Shown here: positions 34,673-48,660 of the stretch, one piece after another | Position numbering within the stretch: the stretch's first letter is position 1 | Layout: every line of letters begins with the position of its first letter | Assembly: GCF_038502225.1 (NCBI RefSeq) | Contig: NC_091323.1 | Location: 26,518,237-26,582,236, forward strand | From: Cherax quadricarinatus | Lineage: Eukaryota; Arthropoda; Malacostraca; Decapoda; Parastacidae | DNA length: 64,000 nt | Direction: 5' to 3' | Made by a program: the position numbers and the translations under genes | The notes under the pieces: model-generated | Database searches by the model: none | What the model saw: the letters and a program-made list of their open reading frames with translations, nothing else | What the model was told of the DNA's origin: nothing

Positions 34673-35350
34673 CCTGGAGAGAGTTCCGGGGGTCAACGCC
34701 CCCGCGGCCCGGTCTGTGACCAGGCCTCCTGGTGGATCAGAGCCTGATCAACCAGGCTGTTGCTGCTGGCTGCACGCAAACCAACGTACGAGCCACAGCC
34801 CGGCTGATCAGGAACTGACTTTAGGTGCTTGTCCAGTGCCAGCTTGAAGACTGCCAGGGGTCTGTTGGTAATCCCCCTTACGTGTGCTGGGAGGCAGTTG
34901 AACAGTCTCGGGCCCCTGACACTTATTGTATGGTCTCTTAACGTGCTAGTGACACCCCTGCTTTTCATTGGGGGGGATGGTGCATCGTCTGCCAAGTCTT
35001 TTGCTTTCATAGTGAGTGATTTTCGTGTGCAAGTTCGGTACTAGTCCCTCTAGGATTTTCCAGGTGTATATAATCATGTATCTCTCCCTCCTGCGTTCCA
35101 GGGAATACAGGTTTAGGAACCTCAAGCGCTCCCAGTAATTGAGGTGTTTTATCTCCGTTATGCGCGCCGTGAAAGTTCTCTGTACATTTTCTAGGTCAGC
35201 AATTTCACCTGCCTTGAAAGGTGCTGTTAGTGTGCAGCAATATTCCAGCCTAGATAGAACAAGTGACCTGAAGAGTGTCATCATGGGCTTGGCCTCCCTA
35301 GTTTTGAAGGTTCTCATTATCCATCCTGTCATTTTTCTAGCAGATGCGAT
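34673..35350 (-). mobile_element. LINE-B 3' fragment
   Basis: Nearly identical to 37629-38311 but truncated at the codons for the RT thumb ([19 protein letters not shown]). The frame runs from 35332 and is shifted by a small insertion near 34975, where a short G-run has expanded (GGGGGGGATGG against GGGGGGATG in the long copy); the end of the ORF continues in another frame to 34693. Confidence 0.93.
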
Positions 35351-35719
35351 GTTACTAGCAGTAAGTTATTTTACAAAGTCACGCTATTCCTTGATACGGT
35401 AGTTATTGATCCCATCAGCGATTTGGCAAAATAAAGGCAGTAATCTTTATCGTCTTGGCTCTCTCCGGCAGTAAATAACTCTGGCATTTTATATAACACT
35501 TGACTCTGATGTTGTTTGGGCAGGGAAAAGCCTCACTGAGGTTGCCTCGCCCTGAGCTGGGCTGAGGGCGCTCAGCATATTCAAAAACAAACAAAGAACG
35601 ATGTGCGACTCTCCATTGCACTCTGAGCTGCTGAGGAATGTTGAAATGGATTTGATTTTAGCTATAAAAAAATCCCTAGGGGACAAACGGAATAAAGTTA
35701 AAAACGAAAGAGGAGACAC
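35351..35719. other. No gene seen
   Basis: Unique sequence between two transposon remnants. Confidence 0.5.
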
Positions 35720-37626
<1,907 letters not shown>

Positions 37627-37655
37627 TGGAGTTTACCTGGAGAGAGTTCCGGGGG

Positions 37656-40600
37656 TCAACGCCCCCGCGGCCCGGTCTGTGACCAGGCCTCCTGGTGGAT
37701 CAGAGCCTGATCAACCAGGCTGTTGCTGCTGGCTGCACGCAAACCAACGTACGAGCCACAGCCCGGCTGGTCAGGAACCGACTTTAGGTGCTTGTCCAGT
37801 GCCAGCTTGAAGACTGCCAGGGGTCTGTTGGTAATCCCCCTTATGTATGCTGGGAGGCAGTTGAACAGTCTCGGGCCCCTGACACTTATTGTATGGTCTC
37901 TTAACGTGCTAGTGACACCCCTGCTTTTCATTGGGGGGATGTTGCATCGTCTGCCAAGTCTTTTGCTTTCGTAGTGAGTGATTTTCGTGTGCAAGTTCGG
38001 TACTAGTCCCTCTAGGATTTTCCAGGTGTATATAATCATGTATCTCTCCCGCCTGCGTTCCAGGGAATACAGGTTTAGGAACCTCAAGCGCTCCCAGTAA
38101 TTGAGGTGTTTTATCTCCGTTATGCGCGCCGTGAAGGTTCTCTGTACATTTTCTAGGTCAGCAATTTCACCTGCCTTGAAAGGTGCTGTTAGTGTGCAGC
38201 AATATTCCAGCCTAGATAGAACAAGTGACCTGAAGAGTGTCATCATGGGCTTGGCCTCCCTAGTTTTGAAGGTTCTCATTATCCATCCTGTCATTTTTCT
38301 AGCAGATGCGATTGATACAATGTTATGGTCCTTGAAGGTGAGATCCTCCGACATGATCACTCCCAGGTCTTTGACGTTGGTGTTTCGCTCTATTTTGTGG
38401 CCAGAATTTGTTTTGTACTCTGATGAAGATTTAATTTCCTCGTGTTTACCATATCTGAGTAATTGAAATTTCTCATCGTTGAACTTCATATTGTTTTCTG
38501 CAGCCCACTGAAAGATTTGGTTGATGTCCGCCTGGAGCCTTGCAGTGTCTGCAATGGAAGACACTGTCATGCAGATTCGGGTGTCATCTGCAAAGGAAGA
38601 CACGGTGCTGTGGCTGACATCCTTGTCTATGTCGGATATGAGGATGAGGAACAAGATGGGAGCGAGTACTGTGCCTTGTGGAACAGAGCTTTTCACCGTA
38701 GCTGCCTCGGACTTTACTCTGTTGACGACTACTCTCTGTGTTCTGTTAGTGAGGAAATTATAGATCCATCGACCGACTTTTCCTGTTATTCCTTTAGCAC
38801 GCATTTTGTGCGCTATTACGCCATGGTCACACTTGTCGAAGGCTTTTGCAAAGTCTGTATATATTACATCTGCATTCTTTTTGTCTTCTAGTGCATTTAG
38901 GACCTTGTCGTAGTGATCCAATAGTTGAGACAGACAGGAGCGACCTGTTCTAAACCCATGTTGCCCTGGGTTGTGTAACTGATGGGTTTCTAGATGGGTG
39001 GTGATCTTGCTTCTTAGGACCCTTTCAAAGATTTTTATGATATGGGATGTTAGTGCTATTGGTCTGTAGTTCTTTGCTGTTGCTTTACTGCCCCCTTTGT
39101 GGAGTGGGGCTATGTCTGTTGTTTTTAGTAACTGTGGGACGACCCCCGTGTCCATGCTCCCTCTCCATAGGATGGAAAAGGCTCGTGATAGGGGCTTCTT
39201 GCAGTTCTTGATGAACACGGAGTTCCATGAGTCTGGCCCTGGGGCAGAGTGCATGGGCATGTCATTTATCGCCTGTTCGAAGTCATTTGGCGTCAGGATA
39301 ACATCGGATAGGCTTGTGTTAATCAAATTTTGTGGCTCTCTCATAAAAAATTCATTTTGATCTTCGACTCTCAGTCTGGTTAGCGGCTTGCTAAAAACTG
39401 AGTCATATTGGGACTTGAGTAGCTCACTCATTTCCTTGCTGTCATCTGTGTAGGACCCATCTTGTTTAAGTAGGGGCCCAATACTGGACGTTGTTCTCGA
39501 CTTTGATTTGGCATAGGAGAAGAAATACTTTGGGTTTCTTTCGATTTCATTTATGGCTTTTAGTTCTTCCCGCGATTCCTGACTCCTATAAGATTCCTTT
39601 AGCTTAAGTTCGATGCTTGCTATTTCTCTGACCAGTGTCTCCCTACGCATTTCAGATATATTGACCTCTTTTAGCCGCTCTGTTATTCTTTTCCGTCGCC
39701 TGTAAAGGGAGCGCCTGTCTCTTTCTATTTTACATCTACTCCTCCTTTTTCTTAGAGGAATAAGCCTTGTGCATACATCGAGTGCCACCAAGTTAATCTG
39801 TTCTAGGCATAAGTTGGGGTCTGTGTTGCTTAGTATATCTTCCCAGCTTATATCGGTTAGGACTTGGTTTACTTGGTCCCACTTTATGTTTTTGTTATTG
39901 AAGTTGAATTTGGTGAATGCTCCCTCGTGACTAGTCTCATTATGTCGGTCTGGGGCTCCACGCATACATGTCTGAACCTCAATTATGTTGTGATCTGAGT
40001 ATATTGTTTTTGATATGGTGACATTTCTTATCAGATCATCATTGTTAGTGAAGATGAGGTCTAGTGTATTCTCCAGTCTAGTAGGCTCTATTATTTGCTG
40101 GTTTAAATTGAATTTTGTGCAGAGATTTAAAAGCTCGTGTGAGTGTGAGTTTTCATCAGAGCTGCCTCCTGGTGTTATTACTGCAACAATATTATTTGCT
40201 ATATTCCTCCATTTTAGGTGCCTTAAGTTGAAATCCCCCAGGAGCAAGATGTTGGGTGCAGGAGCTGGAAGATTTTCCAGACAGTGGTCAATTTTTAACA
40301 GCTGTTCCTGGAATTGCTGGGATGTTGCATCCGGAGGCTTGTAGACTACCACAATGACTAGGTTTTGGTTCTCGACCTTTACTGCTAAAACTTCCACTAC
40401 ATCATTTGAGGCATTAAGCAGTTCTGTGCAAACAAGTGACTCTGCAATGTACAGGCCAACCCCCCCCCCCTCCTTTTGCCTGTTCACTCTGTCACATCTG
40501 TATAGGTTGTAACCTGGGATCCATATTTCGTTGTCCAAGTGATCCTTTATGTGGGTCTCAGTGAAAGCCGCGAACATTGCCTTTGCCTCTGCAAGCAGTC

Positions 40601-40670
40601 CACGGATGAAAGGTATTTTGTTGTTTGTTGCTGGCTTTAGACCCTGTATATTTGCAAAGAAGAATGTCAT
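37656..40670 (-). CDS. LINE-B ORF2: complete AP-endonuclease and reverse transcriptase, 1004 aa
   Basis: Starts [17 protein letters not shown], the usual opening of LINE endonucleases (an NIQGL-type first catalytic block). Other endonuclease motifs: FTETHIKD (catalytic Glu) near residue 38, [21 protein letters not shown] near 142, YSDHNIIEV near 222. [48 protein letters not shown] near 600, [23 protein letters not shown] near 692; thumb [13 protein letters not shown]. The frame is uninterrupted and both catalytic centres look complete, so ORF2 may be functional. Odd: the RT block reads SSVPQG...LAP where LINE-A and LINE-C have SGVPQG...LGP. Confidence 0.95.
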   Translation of the reverse strand: MTFFFANIQGLKPATNNKIPFIRGLLAEAKAMFAAFTETHIKDHLDNEIWIPGYNLYRCDRVNRQKEGGGVGLYIAESLVCTELLNASNDVVEVLAVKVENQNLVIVVVYKPPDATSQQFQEQLLKIDHCLENLPAPAPNILLLGDFNLRHLKWRNIANNIVAVITPGGSSDENSHSHELLNLCTKFNLNQQIIEPTRLENTLDLIFTNNDDLIRNVTISKTIYSDHNIIEVQTCMRGAPDRHNETSHEGAFTKFNFNNKNIKWDQVNQVLTDISWEDILSNTDPNLCLEQINLVALDVCTRLIPLRKRRSRCKIERDRRSLYRRRKRITERLKEVNISEMRRETLVREIASIELKLKESYRSQESREELKAINEIERNPKYFFSYAKSKSRTTSSIGPLLKQDGSYTDDSKEMSELLKSQYDSVFSKPLTRLRVEDQNEFFMREPQNLINTSLSDVILTPNDFEQAINDMPMHSAPGPDSWNSVFIKNCKKPLSRAFSILWRGSMDTGVVPQLLKTTDIAPLHKGGSKATAKNYRPIALTSHIIKIFERVLRSKITTHLETHQLHNPGQHGFRTGRSCLSQLLDHYDKVLNALEDKKNADVIYTDFAKAFDKCDHGVIAHKMRAKGITGKVGRWIYNFLTNRTQRVVVNRVKSEAATVKSSVPQGTVLAPILFLILISDIDKDVSHSTVSSFADDTRICMTVSSIADTARLQADINQIFQWAAENNMKFNDEKFQLLRYGKHEEIKSSSEYKTNSGHKIERNTNVKDLGVIMSEDLTFKDHNIVSIASARKMTGWIMRTFKTREAKPMMTLFRSLVLSRLEYCCTLTAPFKAGEIADLENVQRTFTARITEIKHLNYWERLRFLNLYSLERRRERYMIIYTWKILEGLVPNLHTKITHYESKRLGRRCNIPPMKSRGVTSTLRDHTISVRGPRLFNCLPAYIRGITNRPLAVFKLALDKHLKSVPDQPGCGSYVGLRAASSNSLVDQALIHQEAWSQTGPRGR

Positions 40671-40716
40671 CGGACTGGTGGTATTGTTGGTACTGGGGGG
40701 GATTTTTTTTCCGGCA

Positions 40717-41867
40717 TTAGTATCTGTATCTGTTGGTTTGGAGTGGAGGCCATCGACTGTGGTTCCACTCCAGGAATGACTGGATTTGGTGTACGATTTC
40801 TGCCATTTCCTGCCAGTTTTTTTTCCTTCCTGGCACTAAAAAACCTCTCCCTCTTGAGTGGCTGTGGCTACCCAGGTTTTCCCATGGCCTGGATGTTTTG
40901 TATCTTTTTGTCCCCTTTAGATGGTGTGCCTGGCAATTTAAGTTATAGCACATTCTTTCCTGTACTGAAGAGGTACACAGTTCAGGGTGAAAAAGCTTAC
41001 AGGAAAGGAGTTTGCATTTTCCTGTTGTTATATGGGCATGGCGTTTTCTAGGGTGGTCATAGTTGCACGTCCTGTCTGTTTTTCCAGATTTCCCATGCCT
41101 GCAGATACCAAGTGCACAGGCTTGGTTTCCGTTTGCCTTGGGTTTCTGTGACTGTATTCCCTATTGGTGCATGTTTCCCTGTCTTATTCCTATCCTCCCT
41201 AGCACCAACAATGGAGCTCCCACCAGTTGTTTTTGGTAATATATCCTCACTATTGCTAGTGGAGTCCTCTTGTTTGCTATTTCCTGTGGTATTTCTTGTT
41301 TGCAATATTGGTTTTATCTTATCTTTGACTACACTTGTTTTCCTACTACGGCTCCTGTCCCCTATGAGGTCATTTATATGTATTCCTTCCTGCGTATAAT
41401 TCCCGACTACCTGGACAAAATCTCCAGCTTCACCATTACTGTCTCCCAGGACAGCACCTCCACTGTCTTCCAGTTTCACCAGTACTGTCTCCCAGGACAG
41501 CACTATCAGCCCCACATTTACTGACTACCAGGACATCACCTCCAGCCTTACAGTTTCTGACTACATGGCCAGTATCAAGGGCAGTACCATTCAGCCCAGA
41601 CTTTTTATGTTCCCATCTGTTGTAGAAAGCTTCCAGGTTTTCTATGAAAGCAGCTTTGATGTTATCCTCTTTTAATACCCTTGTGATTTTAGTCCACAGA
41701 TTTATCTCATTTGGGCATACCCAAAAACACTTCCCTGTTTTAATACTGCTTGTAGATAGTTCTTGGATATCTGCACAAGGGGCGTGACACCAATTTCCAC
41801 AAAAATGACAATTTATCCATGTGGAAGCCCGTTTGTTTGATTGACCGCAGACTACACAGAGCTTCAT
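40717..41867 (-). pseudogene. LINE-B ORF1: PHD finger plus Cys/His knuckles, two frameshifts
   Basis: Three overlapping frames give one protein of about 380 aa. The N-terminal frame (41867 to about 41470) has CVVCGQ, then CHFCGNWCHAPC and KCFWVC, the spacing and the Trp before the last Cys pair of a C4HC3 PHD finger. The middle frame (about 41500 to 41130) is Ser/Thr/Lys-rich and low complexity. The C-terminal frame (about 41130 to 40717) has ACALGICRHGKSGK, RTCNYDHP, GKCKLLSCKLFHPELC and MCYNLNCQAHHLKGTKR, repeated Cys/His knuckles, ending at a TAA 46 nt before ORF2. The first shift lies in a duplicated GCTGTCCTGGGAGACAGT segment. Such proteins are thought to bind element RNA or chromatin; that is inference for this family. 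Confidence 0.85.
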
Positions 41868-42100
41868 AATGATTTGAATGGTTGATTTACTGTAATTCTA
41901 CTAGCAACCTCTTGAATATTCTATTAATAACCTCCTTAAATGAAGCTCTAGCTATTTGTATTTCTATTTCTAACTGTACTTGTATATTGGACAGCTTACC
42001 GTGTACGTTCCTGATTTATATTTATTGTTTGTGTTTGATAAGGGCGCCTACAACCCCATCCGTTTACAGTCTGCTTTATTGTCCAACGAATCCGTTTGAA

Positions 42101-42158
42101 ACCAGTCAAGGGTTCGGACCAGTCAAGGGTTCGGACCAGTCAAGGGTTCGGACCAGTC
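42101..42158. repeat. 17-bp tandem repeat, about 3.5 copies
   Basis: ACCAGTCAAGGGTTCGG three times plus ACCAGTC. It lies about 230 bp upstream of LINE-B ORF1 on the minus strand and could belong to its 5' UTR. Confidence 0.9.
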
Positions 42159-42200
42159 GATCTGATCTGATCAGTGGGTCACTTATTTAAAACATACTGG

Positions 42201-43120
42201 TCGGTGATTTGGGCTAACACATGAAGGATCTACTGGAAATTATCTACCCGAGTAATATGTGATTTGATTGATACAAAAGTATAACTTGCGTGTTGAAGAA
42301 ACCGGTGATTTCTGGCAGCTCCTACAATGACGAACGGTCGAGCCTCAACCCTTGTTTATCAATCGCTGTATCTAGCTTTTCTAGTTTTTTTTCGTCTCCA
42401 CCACAATAAATGCTATATTATCACTATAGTTGACTGGTGGAAATTTTGGAGGAAGGACGCTTTTTCTGTAGTAATAATTGCTTCTCGTTGTGTATATTGC
42501 GACCGCTGGTAACTACAGGTTATATGAAATTCACAGTATACTTCTGGTATTTCAAGAAAAAAGAAACTAATGAAATCTCTCCACTCCACTAAGTACCATT
42601 ATAATACTGGTTAGTTGCTACTACAGCACTGTATTCTGCTATTCACTTGTATCACTAGATTGTATGCGAGTACACTAGCAGGCCAGGAAGATTATTAAAA
42701 AAGCTGACAACTGTGGTAAGATTCTGGAGACTTCTGGCACCTGCCTCTATAGGCACTTCATTTACAAATTCACCTGTTTTCAAATGACACTTTAGCCTTT
42801 ATCATCTATATGCTAGGGAGCCACTGTAGTATACACTATACACTATGTATACACAATGTTATCATGGAGACTTTCTTTCCTCTGACAAAGAAAAGTTCTA
42901 TTGTTATTATTTTGCACACGGAACAGAGGCCTATGATTCAACTCTGGCAGTAAACTCTGCTAGGTAGTGCACACTAATTCTCCTTTTTTGACTCAGTATA
43001 TAATGTTTTCCGCCCAAGATTGGTTGTATAGGATTGATGGCACAAATTAAAGTTCTAGCACGTAATAGCGACCATGAAAACACGAGAAAACCCGGAGCAC
43101 AACGAGGCACGCTGACACTC
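42201..43120. other. No gene seen
   Basis: AT-rich. Any 5' boundary of LINE-B must lie in or near here but cannot be placed. Confidence 0.45.
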
Positions 43121-43760
<640 letters not shown>

Positions 43761-43771
43761 CATATATATAT

Positions 43772-43902
43772 GATGGGGTCCACCTCTGGTGTAAATTGTG
43801 GGACCCATAGCCTCGGAGAAGTGGATAAAAAGGCTTCAAGGAAAAATATTTGGATTTCTTCCTGAAGCCGTTTGAATATTCCACTTCCCCTACCACCCCA
43901 TC
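43772..43902. repeat. Fold-back repeat next to TA
   Basis: Begins GATGGGGTCCACC and ends CCACCCCATC. The inner arms AAGTGGATAAAAAGGCTTCA and TGAAGCCG...CCACTT pair imperfectly. The left 80 bp recurs inverted at 51813-51895 and, diverged, at 28455-28503, each time beside TA repeats. Confidence 0.8.
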
Positions 43903-44082
43903 TTTTGATATACTATATATTTTTTTTACTAATAGGAATATTTTATTACATAATATGGTACAGAAGATTTAAGAGATACATTGTTGATATAAAGGTGGCA
44001 TATACGGTACATGTTGTTACGTGTGTATCACCGATTATAAGGCGAAAATCTCATCCAGCTCCTCAGAGCTGGGGCGTGTGCC

Positions 44083-44084
<2 letters not shown>

Positions 44085-44120
<36 letters not shown>
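44085..44120. repeat. (AG)n microsatellite
   Basis: About 18 AG units. Confidence 0.95.
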
Positions 44121-44122
<2 letters not shown>

Positions 44123-44801
44123 GGTGTTGATATCGCCTCATTATGTCATCACAGCTGACTCATTAATTTTCCACTTACATTTACAAATTATGCTAACTAT
44201 AATGGGAGAAGTTTATTAGTCAGTTTGATGGTTAATGTTTTTAACATCTTGGAAAGTAACTGAACTGTCTTGCACACATCTAACTGATTTCTAAATAACT
44301 AGCAATAATTCCCACTGTACATAGTGAAGTCTTATGTCGCTGATATCTGTTCTATTCATTTGATGTTTTGTTTTTCTCTGTGATGATATTCGCAGTGAGG
44401 TTTATTTTTTAATGTCATATGCAATTCCATTTAGCCATTTTGAAAATCACTCAACATTTTGATTTGGCTAGAGCTGTTCTGCTTGATTTAATTGGTCTCT
44501 TAATTTTTCAGCGAAAGAGATGCCCGTGTTGTGATCTGTGGATGAGTCAGATACAAGCTAAACGTTGCTATCAAATCTCATGGCTCACTTTAACTTGTAT
44601 GATATAAACCATCATGAAAGAGCGTAGTGCCTCTGTAGTCTATTAGGTCAGGAATCCTGATAGCTCAATATAGAGGTTTCACAGGACGTGAGTGTTTTTC
44701 CCTCCTCATTCAACAAGGATTGTCAAGGACATACCCAACAGGCCAAGTGTCTATCCACAAGTATTATTGACAACTGGTAACTAAAAGACCCCCCTCCTCC
44801 C

Positions 44802-44802
<1 letters not shown>
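44121..44802. other. No gene seen
   Basis: AT-rich unique sequence. Confidence 0.5.

Positions 44803-44880
<78 letters not shown>
44803..44880. repeat. (AC)n microsatellite
   Basis: About 38 AC units. Confidence 0.97.
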
Positions 44881-44882
<2 letters not shown>

Positions 44883-45175
44883 ATTCACTTACCTACCTCA
44901 ACCATCGCAACCTGATTCCATGTGTTCATGCCTCTGTGTAACTTGGAATACTGCTGACTGTGGAGAACATTTTAACTGTTTGCCCAAGGCAGTTTGTGTT
45001 TTTTTTCCAAATACCGGATTACCTGGAGGGAGTTCGGCGAATTTTTAAGGAACGTTTGTTTTTATTTAACAGTTGATGAATTTTTAATTGATGCGGGTTA
45101 TTTTAATTTGATGTGATACTACTTAGTTTTGCTGTGTGCTTGTTAATGGTAGTGGTTTATATTTTTGTTACATCA

Positions 45176-45282
45176 CAAATAACCCCGCACATAGGAAAGA
45201 TGACCTTACGACGATGTTTCGGTTCGACTTGCATGAACCGGCCGAAACGTCGTGGTAAGCTCCTCTCTCCTATGTGCGGGTT
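45176..45282. repeat. Hairpin element with ACGTTTCG-type arms
   Basis: Left arm ACCCCGCACATAGGA to CGATGTTTCGG, right arm CCGAAACGTCGT to TCCTATGTGCGGGTT, about 42 bp each and mostly complementary. The right arm plus downstream GTGTATTG matches the 87-bp retroposed insertion at 27586-27672. Confidence 0.82.
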
Positions 45283-45984
45283 GTGTATTGTTCCAGTCAC
45301 GGTATTGTGCCTTTTTGTTCTTTTTGTTACATAATTTTACACTAGGTGCTTTTAAGTAGGTTTGTATTTATCTTTGTATTGCCAAGAACGCCGAGTGACC
45401 TCGCCTTGGCCTCTCCCTCAGCCAGTTATTTAAGAGGTAAAATCTCTGAAATTATTAATATCTGTATCGAAATGTTGTGTCTTGTTTGGAAATGTTTTGA
45501 TATCATATTTTTTTTCATTTTGATCGAATACGTTTTTGAAAAATAATGTAAAATTGGGTTTGAGTGTATGATTAATTTTAAATTTGTTATGAGTTTCAAG
45601 GAGCTACTCCATAAATAAAACAAAAAAAGTATTGAGGAATTCTTCAGCTTCCCAAGCCAAAATATTGAAGCGCAAATAAGTTGGGTGGTGGTATACAGGA
45701 AGACATTAAATTTTCAGACCTTCATTAATGTTTCAGACGTTGCACAGGTAAATATTAGCTAAACCAGGAGGTCCTTGCATCGCTGGCTTCAATTAACCAT
45801 TACACAGATTCCTGACCAGAGGAGTATAGTACGTTATACAGCACCTGACCTTTTGTGTAGGTGCATTATACAGTTGCAGGCACTGATTATGTCCTGTTGA
45901 GGTTAGTTTGTGGTGTAAATATCAGGTAGAGAATTAAGAATAGAGAAATTAAAAGACGGTGTGGTGGAATGAGTTGTTAAGATG
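45283..45984. other. No gene seen
   Basis: AT-rich unique sequence. Confidence 0.5.
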
Positions 45985-46110
45985 ATTTGGCACAACAGTG
46001 GTGGTGGTGGTCCTAGGAAGGGTTGGACGGAGGGTGTGAAGGTCTTCGGATATTAAAGCATGAACATCCAGCAGACATGTGTGAACCTTGGCAACTCGGA
46101 GTCAGTGGAG
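45985..46110 (+). pseudogene. LINE-E (RTE-like) C-terminal scrap
   Basis: CCTAGGAAGGGTTGGACGGA and CATCCAGCAGACATGTGTGA translate to PRKGWTEGVK and IQQTCV, matching RPRKGWREGVK and FQQACV of the copy at 52018-53600. Only about 120 bp is recognisable. Confidence 0.7.
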
Positions 46111-46894
46111 ACAAGTGGTTTTGGAGTGTGCAATTTAACATCTGCAAAGATAAAATCTATTAAGTTAACATCTATAAAAATGGAATCCGGTAAACTAGAT
46201 ATGAGAACTGGAGGTGGAACGTAGAGAGCCCTCCACTCTGAAGGATGAGTGGGAATGTTGTTGCTTGTTGGATGTTTTGGACTTTGATAGATGTGCACTT
46301 CTGGAAAGATAGCTAGGGTTTGCGTGATATTTACTGCATTTTCATTTTTTTTCAGGAGGGATGGAGGTGGTTCAAACCTGTCATCAAGCACACAATAATC
46401 CTGTGTTCTAGCATTTAATTGAGGATGTGACGTCCACAATTTGACTGTCAACTCTGTTTCAAGCATTGTTAAGCAGGTGCCTGTGATGTCAATTAATAAG
46501 TTTTCTATAGGCATTCTCTCACTACCAATATTCTACATGAAGAGATATATTTTCCAGTAGTCAAAGCCATGTCAGAGTATACAAGATGAAGTGCTTATAT
46601 ACTTAAGAAACGTGACCAGTTCTGAGGTTCACACTACCGTCAGTGTCTTGTGCTTCCCACTCTTCCCTCTCTTTGTGTCTGCATTTAAATCTGCTGTTAA
46701 CACTGTGTAGATAACTCCATTAGTTCAGGCTCTTGCTCAGACCAACCAGATTGTTTTCATTTTTATGAGTGTATTAATTACTTTCTGAATATTTATGGCC
46801 GTTGCCTCTTGTTGTCGAGGAGTGAGAATTGCAATAATGTTTGCATTTTATTGGCAAACCTGCTGTTGCTATTGCCGGTGCTGAGCGATACACC
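46111..46894. other. No supported gene; a 153-codon minus-strand frame
   Basis: The frame 46514-46053 is the longest non-repeat, non-LINE ORF in the window, but its 3' end overlaps the RTE scrap and no domain or splice context supports it. Confidence 0.4.
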
Positions 46895-47030
46895 TGTGTG
46901 TGTGCTCACCAAATTGTGGTTGAAAGGGTCGAGTCATAACTCCTGGACCCGCCTCTTCACTGGTCGCTGCTAGGTCCTCTCTCTCCCCCTGTTCCATGAG
47001 CTTTATCATACCTAATCTTAAAACTATATA
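46895..47030 (-). mobile_element. LINE-C 3' fragment
   Basis: On the minus strand: GGTATGATAAAGCTCATGGA, AGTGAAGAGGCGGGTCCAGG, then CACAATTTGGTGAGCACACA. Only the last codons and 3' UTR of LINE-C are kept, again ending in a short CA run. Confidence 0.85.
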
Positions 47031-47932
47031 TGTGTATGTAAGCATGTGTGTTTAATCACAAAATTAGTTTTTTTTTTAGATTTTGTCACACGAAATGGCT
47101 AGTTTATTGTGCATCCCATATCTATCCTATGGAGGGTAGCGCAAGAGCATATGGATACACAAAAGGCCTACGAACTAGGCCCTAAAAGGGTTAACAGGAG
47201 TACATTTGGATTTATATATACAGTACACTTATCTGTTACAAACAAATTTAGGAAATTTGCTTAATATATCTGGTATCTTATATTCATTATTAAGTTATTT
47301 TGACATGTCACATATTATTATAATAAAAAAGAAGCGCTAAACCCACTAGGGAGATACAACGCAGCGACATGTCACATACGTGGTGTCCCATCTTCAGTAA
47401 TTTTTTCAGCATATAAATTTTAGAACATTTTGACGGTTATAGCATTTATTACATACTCTTTTCATTTATTCATTTCATTGGTTTATCACTTTGTGAAGAC
47501 AAATTTTCTTGTATCTTTTTGGGTCAGCTTTTTTAATCACTAAAAAGTTGCGGTCTCTTGTCCCTGTTGGAGGACTAAGAAGTCTTTTATATCTGTTGTC
47601 TTAAGTCATTCTATAACCTTATGCGTGGTTATCATGCCTTATATTTTCCTAATAGTAGTCAGCGTGAGCATCATTAGCACTTACGTATAGTGATTCATCA
47701 TAACTCATTTTTTTCAGCTCTGGTACCCATTTTGTAGATCTTTTTGGGGCTTTTCCTAAATTATTCATGTATTTATCTAAGTGTATGTACCACATAGATG
47801 CTGCATATTTTGTTGTTTTATCAGAGCAAAACTTCATCCATTTATTTGAAACTAATATTTATGTTTGCCATTGTAGCATACGAGTTTAATTACAATTTAA
47901 TTTACTTGGCAGTTATTTTAGTAATAACCAAT

Positions 47933-47935
<3 letters not shown>
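47031..47935. other. No gene; two short dispersed repeats
   Basis: 47097-47115 shares GGCTAGTTTATTGTGCAT with 30247. 47325-47375 has TATAATAAAAAAGAAGCGCT followed by AAACCCACTAGGG, like 56453-56512; probably the 3' end of a SINE-type repeat. Confidence 0.5.
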
Positions 47936-48016
<81 letters not shown>

Positions 48017-48020
48017 CTCG

Positions 48021-48058
<38 letters not shown>

Positions 48059-48062
48059 CTCG

Positions 48063-48149
<87 letters not shown>

Positions 48150-48158
48150 TCTCTCTCT
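47936..48158. repeat. (CT)n microsatellite with two CTCTCG blocks
   Basis: About 110 CT-type units. Triple CTCTCG-type blocks at about 48012-48032 and 48054-48072 look duplicated. Confidence 0.97.
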
Positions 48159-48362
48159 CATGCTTTCTTCATGTGGCTTCATTTCGCTTTCTTTCATTTC
48201 ATACATCTCAGAGCTTCGTCAACAAAGTGAGTTCGTCACAAAGGCCAGTGCATTGTTGCACTTTTTATTACTAATGTACTATTTATGTAGGTTTACTTTT
48301 ATTTTGCCCTAGGGGAAAGTGTATGATAAAGGGAATGAAATAATGTGGAAATAAATCTTTGT

Positions 48363-48363
<1 letters not shown>

Positions 48364-48450
<87 letters not shown>
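48364..48450. repeat. (CA)n microsatellite
   Basis: About 43 CA units. Confidence 0.97.
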
Positions 48451-48453
<3 letters not shown>

Positions 48454-48660
48454 TACACACACATACACAACATAATTACAGTTATAAATGGAGTAAATAC
48501 GGACAGAATACACTTACGATGTTGGACAGGCAGATAGCATATTTAATACTTGTTAATTTCTTGACAAGATACTCTGTGGATTTAATCATAATTTATACGA
48601 GGAGAGAGCAGTATAGGATGCTATGTGGTTAAGTAGTAATGTGACTTTCTCTCCTGACAG

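Noticed and set aside
46053..46514. 153-codon minus-strand ORF
   Set aside because: Non-repetitive and slightly long for chance, but it ends in a decayed RTE scrap and shows no known domain or conserved neighbour; probably chance.
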